This document shows, one piece after another, positions 7,980-12,117 of a stretch of DNA of 12,117 nt; the stretch's first letter is position 1, and every line of letters starts with the position of its first letter. Under the pieces are notes generated by a model that saw only the letters and a program-made list of their open reading frames with translations, was not told the DNA's origin and did not search any database. The stretch lies in contig CABQCA010000063.1 in the NCBI GenBank assembly GCA_902462525.1, forward strand, positions 1 through 12,117. Reading direction: 5' to 3'. The DNA comes from an uncultured Porphyromonadaceae bacterium (GTDB lineage: Bacteria > Bacteroidota > Bacteroidia > Bacteroidales > Muribaculaceae). Position numbers and translations under genes: made by a program.

Positions 7980-8192
7980 AAAAATTTCTCCTTCATTGCA
8001 ATTCGCGAACCCTAAGCATTGCAATAAAACACAGACCTTTCGCGTTGTATAGATATACGATTTATTGTACTATAACAGGGATTGTTACATAATCGGCTTT
8101 TTAAATGCCTGCTTCAATTGCTCTTCATTAATCCAAGGTCCGCGCAAACGCCACCGCAACCCATTGATTAACAGCAGGCACCAACACATACA
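7980..8192 (+). promoter_or_regulatory. CRISPR leader
   Basis: These 213 bp lie between the cas2 stop and the first repeat, on the side expected from the repeat orientation (repeats end in GATTGAAAC pointing away from the leader). The region is richer in A/T than its surroundings. It holds two copies of CATTGCAAT (7994-8002 and 8017-8025), a TTCGCGAA palindrome between them (8002-8009), motifs shared with the cas3 promoter (TAGATATAC 8050-8058, TATACGAT 8054-8061, CTATAACAG 8070-8078), and a long-range inverted repeat TGCCTGCT/AGCAGGCA (8106-8113, 8173-8180). I see no canonical TAnnTTTG promoter box, so the array may be read through from the cas operon or use a non-consensus promoter. Confidence 0.85.
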
Positions 8193-8943
8193 GTCGCGCC
8201 CCCCGCGGGCGCGTGGATTGAAACACGATATTTGTGCTAACTCTTATATCATAGACGTCGCGCCCCCCGCGGGCGCGTGGATTGAAACCCTCAAAACTAA
8301 AGACCCTCTAGACTTCTATGAGTCGCGCCCCCCGCGGGCGCGTGGATTGAAACTTTGCAATAAATACAATGGTTGCAAGGAACTAAGAGTCGCGCCCCCC
8401 GCGGGCGCGTGGATTGAAACAATAATCAACTTAACGAAGCTATGAAAGCTATTAGTCGCGCCCCCCGCGGGCGCGTGGATTGAAACTCGGGATAATAAAA
8501 AATAAGACGAGCACCAGGAGGTCGCGCCCCCCGCGGGCGCGTGGATTGAAACAAACTATACAGTCCTATTTAGAATGAGAGTTTAGTCGCGCCCCCCGCG
8601 GGCGCGTGGATTGAAACTCTACACTCTTACCTATGATGACGAACATCTACCGTCGCGCCCCCCGCGGGCGCGTGGATTGAAACCTACTGGCTCTCGTCTT
8701 TATAATGTCCCTACCGTCGCGCCCCCCGCGGGCGCGTGGATTGAAACACACTCTCACTTATGATGACGCTCACCTCCCAGCGTCGCGCCCCCCGCGGGCG
8801 CGTGGATTGAAACTCCACTATCGCCCGTGCTGCATCGATCATCGCAGTCGCGCCCCCCGCGGGCGCGTGGATTGAAACACCTTGTTGAAGGCGGTAAGTC
8901 CGAGAATACCGGTCGCGCCCCCCGCGGGCGCGTGGATTGAAAC
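8193..8943 (+). CRISPR. Type I-C CRISPR array, 12 repeats and 11 spacers
   Basis: Twelve identical 32-nt repeats (starting GTCGCGCCCC, ending GCGTGGATTGAAAC) begin at 8193, 8257, 8322, 8389, 8455, 8521, 8586, 8652, 8716, 8782, 8847 and 8912. The eleven spacers are 32, 33, 35, 34, 34, 33, 34, 32, 34, 33 and 33 nt. In each repeat CGCGCCC (bases 3-9) pairs with GGGCGCG (15-21) around a 5-nt loop. Cleavage by Cas5c after base 21 would leave the 11-nt handle TGGATTGAAAC, as known for I-C. The array follows cas2 on the same strand, so it is transcribed away from the leader. Spacers 1-9 are mostly A/T-rich while spacers 10 and 11, the oldest by position, are more GC-rich. Spacers 7 and 9 are related to each other. 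None obviously matches elsewhere in this window. Confidence 0.98.
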
Positions 8944-8977
8944 GAGGAAGCGTTGTTCGCTTTCGCATAAGCAAGAC

Positions 8978-9009
8978 ATTGCTCCCTCACGAGGGGCGTT
9001 GAGGATCAG
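8978..9009 (+). repeat. Possible decayed terminal CRISPR repeat
   Basis: After the last perfect repeat comes 34 nt (8944-8977), exactly a spacer length. A 32-nt stretch then follows that matches the repeat at 16 of 32 positions without gaps, 14 of them within the 22 bases covering the hairpin and the TGGA. It keeps a C-rich then G-rich arrangement (CTCCCT ... AGGGG). Terminal repeats often decay in this way. It overlaps the recQ stop codon (9006-9008). The match is weak and may be chance. Confidence 0.3.
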
Positions 9010-10826
9010 TTGGCGAAGCGGCGGAGGAGATCGAGGAAGGCGGGGCCGTAGCGGCGGGCCTTGTATTCGCCTACGCCGTTGATGCCGAGGAGTTCGTACT
9101 CGGTTGAGGGGCGCTTCTCGGCCATTTCCTTCAGCGATGCATCGCTGAAAATGATATAGGGGGGCTTGCCTTCGCCACGGGCTATCTCCAGCCGCAGTTC
9201 CTTGAGCCGTTCGAAGAGGGCGCGGCACAAGCGATAATCTGCCGGAACAGGAGTCGTCGTCCGCAAAGGGCGGGAGGTCAATTCGCCCGTATCTACGAAT
9301 CGCGAGAGTGTGAGGTGTGCCTCGCCGCGAAGCAGACGATGGCCGAAATCGGTGACACGAAGATGATTGCCGTCGTCGTAAGCAGTCTCGAAGACCCCGA
9401 GCTGCACCATCTGCTGTATATAGTCGTTCCACTCGCGCACACTGAGGTCGGCCCCGGCGCCGAAGGTTTTGATGCGGTCGTAGCCGGCAGCACGTATGTC
9501 GGCCCGCATTGAACCTCGCAGGATATTGATTAAAGTGAAGATGCCTATGTTCGTCCAGCCCGTACGTGCAACGGCACTCAGCGCTTTCTGTGCAAGGATA
9601 GTGGCGTCGAATCGTTCGGGCGGTTCGAGGCACACGTCGCAGTTGCCGCAATCACAGTCGCGCTCCTCACTGAAATATGCCAGCAGTATGCGGCGCCGGC
9701 ACACCCGGGCCTCTGCATAATCGCGCATACGGTTTAGTTTTTCCAGATTCACAGCCTGACGGCCCGACTCGGCGGCGAAATTACGGCGCGCTATGATGTC
9801 GGCCACACTATGAAAAAGCACGGCCTCGGCAGGAAGACCGTCGCGGCCGGCGCGTCCTATCTCCTGGTAGTAGCTTTCGATATTGGCAGGCAGATTGTTG
9901 TGTACCACCCACCGGATATTGCTTTTGTCGATACCCATGCCGAAAGCGATGGTGGCGCACACCACCTGCGCGGTGCCGTCGACAAAAGCCTTCATCGACG
10001 CCGTACGTTCGGCCACACCCATGCCGGCATGATAACGTACCGAGCGCACACCGGCCTTGACGAGAGCATTATGAAGCCTGTCGACATTGGCACGCGACAG
10101 ACAGTAGGCCACCCCCGAATCAGTAGGATATTTGCGGACAAGCGACACTATGAAACGCACACGTTCCTTCGCTCCGGGGTTATTATAAGCCCGAAGCGAA
10201 ATGTTGGGACGGTCGAACGAACTGACAAACATATAGGGGTCGCGCAGCTTCAGCTGTGTGGCAATATCTTCACGGGTCAGGCGGTCGGCCGTCGCCGTAA
10301 GGGCAATTACAGGAACATTTGGTCGCAACTCCTTGATACGCGACAGCTCCGCGTAGTCAGGCCGGAAATCATGACCCCACTGCGATATGCAGTGTGCTTC
10401 ATCAATAGCAAAAAGACTGATTCTGAGTCTGTCCCAGCGGTCAATTTCGCTGAGCAGACGTTCGGGCGAAATGTACAGCAGTTTCAGACGTCCGCTGAAA
10501 GCAGCATCAAGAATCCGCCGGTTTTCGCCCTCGGTCTGATTGGAATTTACGGCAGCGGCAGGAATGCCGTTGGCAATAAGAGCCTGCGTCTGATCCTGCA
10601 TCAGTGCTATCAGCGGCGAAACAACAACGGCACACCCCGAATCGGCAAGCAGCGCCGGAAGCTGATAGCATATCGATTTGCCGCCGCCTGTCGGCATCAG
10701 CACCAGAGCATCACGGCCGCGGCTCACTGCCTCGATAATTTCATACTGTCCGGGCCGGAAGGTCCTGTAGCCATAAAAACGCGACAACAGACCAAGGGCC
10801 CGCGTTCTGAATTCGTCTCTTTCCAT
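9006..10826 (-). CDS. recQ: RecQ ATP-dependent DNA helicase
   Basis: RecQ unwinds DNA 3'-5' in recombination and fork repair. The 606-aa protein is full-length next to the E. coli family member (about 610 aa). From the N-terminus: FRPGQ (24-27, the Q motif region), Walker A MPTGGGKS with K50, DEAH (142-145) with [19 protein letters not shown], and the motif V/VI block FGMGIDKSN ... [13 protein letters not shown] four-cysteine zinc site (C-x16-C-x2-C-x2-C, ending CGNCDVC) follows at about residues 370-400. After it come the winged-helix RQC region and a C-terminal HRDC-type domain ([23 protein letters not shown]). The start at 10826 fits the family N-terminus; an in-frame extension upstream would run into the neighbouring gene. 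It converges on the CRISPR array with 62 nt between. It is probably a housekeeping gene unrelated to CRISPR. Confidence 0.96.
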   Translation of the reverse strand: MERDEFRTRALGLLSRFYGYRTFRPGQYEIIEAVSRGRDALVLMPTGGGKSICYQLPALLADSGCAVVVSPLIALMQDQTQALIANGIPAAAVNSNQTEGENRRILDAAFSGRLKLLYISPERLLSEIDRWDRLRISLFAIDEAHCISQWGHDFRPDYAELSRIKELRPNVPVIALTATADRLTREDIATQLKLRDPYMFVSSFDRPNISLRAYNNPGAKERVRFIVSLVRKYPTDSGVAYCLSRANVDRLHNALVKAGVRSVRYHAGMGVAERTASMKAFVDGTAQVVCATIAFGMGIDKSNIRWVVHNNLPANIESYYQEIGRAGRDGLPAEAVLFHSVADIIARRNFAAESGRQAVNLEKLNRMRDYAEARVCRRRILLAYFSEERDCDCGNCDVCLEPPERFDATILAQKALSAVARTGWTNIGIFTLINILRGSMRADIRAAGYDRIKTFGAGADLSVREWNDYIQQMVQLGVFETAYDDGNHLRVTDFGHRLLRGEAHLTLSRFVDTGELTSRPLRTTTPVPADYRLCRALFERLKELRLEIARGEGKPPYIIFSDASLKEMAEKRPSTEYELLGINGVGEYKARRYGPAFLDLLRRFAN

Positions 10827-10830
10827 GCGA

Positions 10831-10838
10831 CAAAGATA
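10831..10838 (-). promoter_or_regulatory. -7 box directly before recQ
   Basis: On the minus strand TATCTTTG ends only 4 nt before the recQ ATG. No TTG lies at the usual -33 distance. If used, transcription would start at or next to the start codon, giving a leaderless message. recQ could equally be read from the promoter of the upstream holin-like gene, 16 nt away. Confidence 0.4.
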
Positions 10839-10842
10839 CGGA

Positions 10843-11292
10843 TTATTTCTCCAAATGCCGCATAGTCTTGTCGGCAAGGTATTTTCGGGCACGTGCCGCC
10901 CAGCGCGAACCGGAGCAGGTCGATTCGTTTTCGAGCACCGACATCAACTGCCACACCAGAATCATAGCTCCGAGAAAATTGAGAGCGCTATAGCCGCCGG
11001 TGACAAAGCACAGTGCGCCGCCAAGCACCATGTCGACTCCATGAGCCGCGCACAGACCGACATAAATGGCGGCGAGAGTACGCACGGCGCGTCCGAAACG
11101 ACGCGACGACAGCATGCCCGTATCAACGGATTTCCCGGCACGCTTAAGACGCCGGCGAAGCCTGAGCGCCGACACCACATCGGCCACTACGGCCACTGTA
11201 CACAGCCCTGCCACAGGAAGCACAGGCTCTACAAAAGCTGCGGCAACACCGCAGACAGCCGTAATGGCAGTTTTTATCGCTACTGTATCCAT
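10843..11292 (-). CDS. Small holin-family-like membrane protein
   Basis: The 149-aa protein starts at ATG 11292 ([15 protein letters not shown]); an in-frame TTG at 11316 lies too near the promoter box. It shows hydrophobic segments at about residues 5-21, 24-43, 72-92 and 93-118, a basic loop between the second and third ([11 protein letters not shown]), and a charged C-terminal tail. This layout, with the aspartate at the end of the second segment ([10 protein letters not shown]), fits the phage-holin-like family found widely in Bacteroidales genomes, many copies of which are not within prophages. No lysin or other phage gene is next to it, so a phage origin is not shown here. It ends 16 nt before recQ on the same strand and may share a transcript. 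The family call is moderate; the cellular role is unknown. Confidence 0.65.
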   Translation of the reverse strand: MDTVAIKTAITAVCGVAAAFVEPVLPVAGLCTVAVVADVVSALRLRRRLKRAGKSVDTGMLSSRRFGRAVRTLAAIYVGLCAAHGVDMVLGGALCFVTGGYSALNFLGAMILVWQLMSVLENESTCSGSRWAARARKYLADKTMRHLEK

Positions 11293-11320
11293 AGTATTGA
11301 AGATATTAGATTTCAAAGCA

Positions 11321-11328
11321 CAAAGGTA
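11321..11328 (-). promoter_or_regulatory. -7 box for the holin-like gene
   Basis: TACCTTTG on the minus strand fits the TAnnTTTG consensus and lies 28 nt upstream of the ATG at 11292, predicting a 5' UTR of about 25 nt. No good -33 TTG is seen. Confidence 0.55.
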
Positions 11329-11374
11329 TCGGGCGGACAGCTCCCGATTTCGTCATAAATAACCGACGCCGTCT

Positions 11375-11406
11375 TTTGTACATTTAATAATTTATTATTA
11401 TTTTTG
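11375..11406 (+). promoter_or_regulatory. Bacteroidetes-type promoter for the Na/Pi cotransporter gene
   Basis: TTTG (11375-11378), a 20-nt A/T-rich spacer and TATTTTTG (11399-11406) together match the Bacteroidetes promoter consensus well. Transcription would start near 11411, about 46 nt before the ATG at 11457. Together with the box at 11321-11328 it makes 11293-11456 a divergent promoter region. Confidence 0.8.
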
Positions 11407-11456
11407 CGTCGTGGAAAGCCTCAAGGCACACACGATTCACACCGCTTAACAAAACG

Positions 11457-12117
11457 ATGGATTACAGCATTTTAGATTTTCTGAGCCTTCTCGGCGCCGT
11501 CGGACTCTTCCTCTACGGCATGAAGGTGATGAGCGAAGGGCTGCAGAAAGCCGCCGGCGATCGCCTGCGAAACATTCTGTCGGCCATGACACGCAACCGT
11601 TTCACAGGCCTCCTCACAGGCATAGTTATCACAGCCCTTATCCAAAGTTCATCGGCGTCCACCGTGATGGTGGTTAGTTTCGTCAACGCCGGGCTCATGA
11701 CCCTGGCACAGTCCATGGCCGTCATAATGGGCGCAAATGTGGGCACTACGTTCACGGCGTGGATTATAGCGATTTTCGGTTTTAAAGTCAATATTTCGGC
11801 GTTCATGCTGCCTCTGATAGCACTGGGCGTCGTTCTTTTATTCACAAACAAGAGCAAAGCCAAGTCGTTCGGCGAACTTCTGGTCGGTTTCTCCTTCCTT
11901 TTCATGGGCCTCGACCTTATCAGCGACTTCGTGCCCGACCTGCAGAACAACCCCGAAATGTTCGCCAGCCTGCGCGAATACTCCGCACTGGGTCTGCGGT
12001 CGATACTCATCTTCGCTCTGGTGGGCGTTGTGGTAACGATGGTCATCCAATCGTCGGCAGCGACTTTCGCCATCACCCTTATAATGTGCAGCAAAGGCTG
12101 GATTACTTTCGACCTCG
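11457..12117 (+). CDS. Na/Pi cotransporter family protein, N-terminal part (cut by window end)
   Basis: The gene starts at ATG 11457 and stays open to the window edge (220 codons). Proteins of this family (NptA/YjbB, related to SLC34) couple Na+ to phosphate transport across the inner membrane. The start MDYSILDFLSLLGAVGLFLYG leads into the typical GMKVMSEGLQ segment. The first half of the family's inverted repeat shows QSSSA at residues 63-67 (ALIQSSSASTVMVV), followed by IMGANVGTT. The second half begins with QSSAA at 198-202 (VIQSSAATFAITL). These paired QSS motifs are the family hallmark and line the substrate site. Bacterial members often carry a C-terminal PhoU-like domain, which would lie outside the window. 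Confidence 0.92.
   Translation, partial: MDYSILDFLSLLGAVGLFLYGMKVMSEGLQKAAGDRLRNILSAMTRNRFTGLLTGIVITALIQSSSASTVMVVSFVNAGLMTLAQSMAVIMGANVGTTFTAWIIAIFGFKVNISAFMLPLIALGVVLLFTNKSKAKSFGELLVGFSFLFMGLDLISDFVPDLQNNPEMFASLREYSALGLRSILIFALVGVVVTMVIQSSAATFAITLIMCSKGWITFDL

Noticed and set aside
8065..8445. Open frame across the leader and first repeats (126 codons), and similar frames on the minus strand at 8711-8990
   Set aside because: These frames arise from translating the repeated CRISPR unit (recurring PPRARGLK or APPAGAWIE), not from a gene.
8487..8715. Spacer 5 and the reverse complement of spacer 8 share AAGACGAG and CCAG in their last 22 nt (15 of 22 positions)
   Set aside because: The identity is short and moderate, no reading frame shows a synonymous pattern, and the two would target opposite strands; chance cannot be excluded.
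9810..10865. Long open frame (351 codons) on + opposite recQ
   Set aside because: It lies wholly antisense to a full-length recQ with all motifs; such frames are common opposite GC-rich coding sequence and the translation shows no family features.
10843..11292. Prophage remnant suggested by the holin-like gene
   Set aside because: No lysin, integrase, tail or attachment-site signals are nearby, and such holin-like genes are common in Bacteroidales chromosomes.
1..12117. Search for accessory defence genes, insertion sequences or tRNA genes within or around the cas operon
   Set aside because: All space is taken by the listed genes, leader and array; no transposase, terminal inverted repeats, tRNA cloverleaf or extra gene was seen.

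Overview
The window is most likely chromosomal DNA of a fairly GC-rich gut Bacteroidales species, possibly Muribaculaceae-like. The evidence is the recurring Bacteroidetes -7 promoter box (TAnnTTTG, four to five copies upstream of genes), A/T-rich translation starts without Shine-Dalgarno sequences, and the protein families present. The lineage call below order level is a guess.

Layout, left to right. (1) 1-249 is the C-terminal end of a TPR-like protein, closed by a perfect 15-bp stem terminator. (2) 250-492 is an intergenic region with one good promoter overlapped by an imperfect dyad and a second -7 box just before cas3. (3) 493-7979 is a complete type I-C CRISPR-Cas operon, all on +, in the canonical order cas3-cas5c-cas8c-cas7c-cas4-cas1-cas2, with short gaps or overlaps throughout. 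The 3' end of cas8c contains a strong candidate internal start for the small subunit Cas11c. (4) 7980-8192 is the leader. (5) 8193-8943 is a CRISPR array with 12 identical 32-nt repeats and 11 spacers of 32-35 nt, in the same orientation as cas. (6) A full-length recQ helicase gene (minus strand) converges on the array, followed by a small holin-family membrane protein gene (minus strand). (7) At the right edge, divergent to these, is the start of a Na/Pi cotransporter-family gene (+), cut by the window end.

How it works together: Cas5c should cut the pre-crRNA 3' of the repeat hairpin, leaving an 11-nt 5' handle. Cas5c, Cas7, Cas8c and Cas11c form Cascade/I-C, Cas3 degrades the target, and Cas4-Cas1-Cas2 add spacers. 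All key motifs are intact, so the system looks functional.

I did not find a wholly undescribed system; this is a recognisable type I-C locus. The points most worth a second look are: the internal Cas11c start in an A/T-rich island; two spacers (7 and 9) that appear to target the same protein-coding site in two diverged relatives; a set of short motifs shared between the cas3 promoter region and the CRISPR leader; a dyad overlapping the cas promoter; a pentanucleotide tandem repeat at the cas3/cas5c junction; and a possible decayed terminal repeat at the recQ stop codon.
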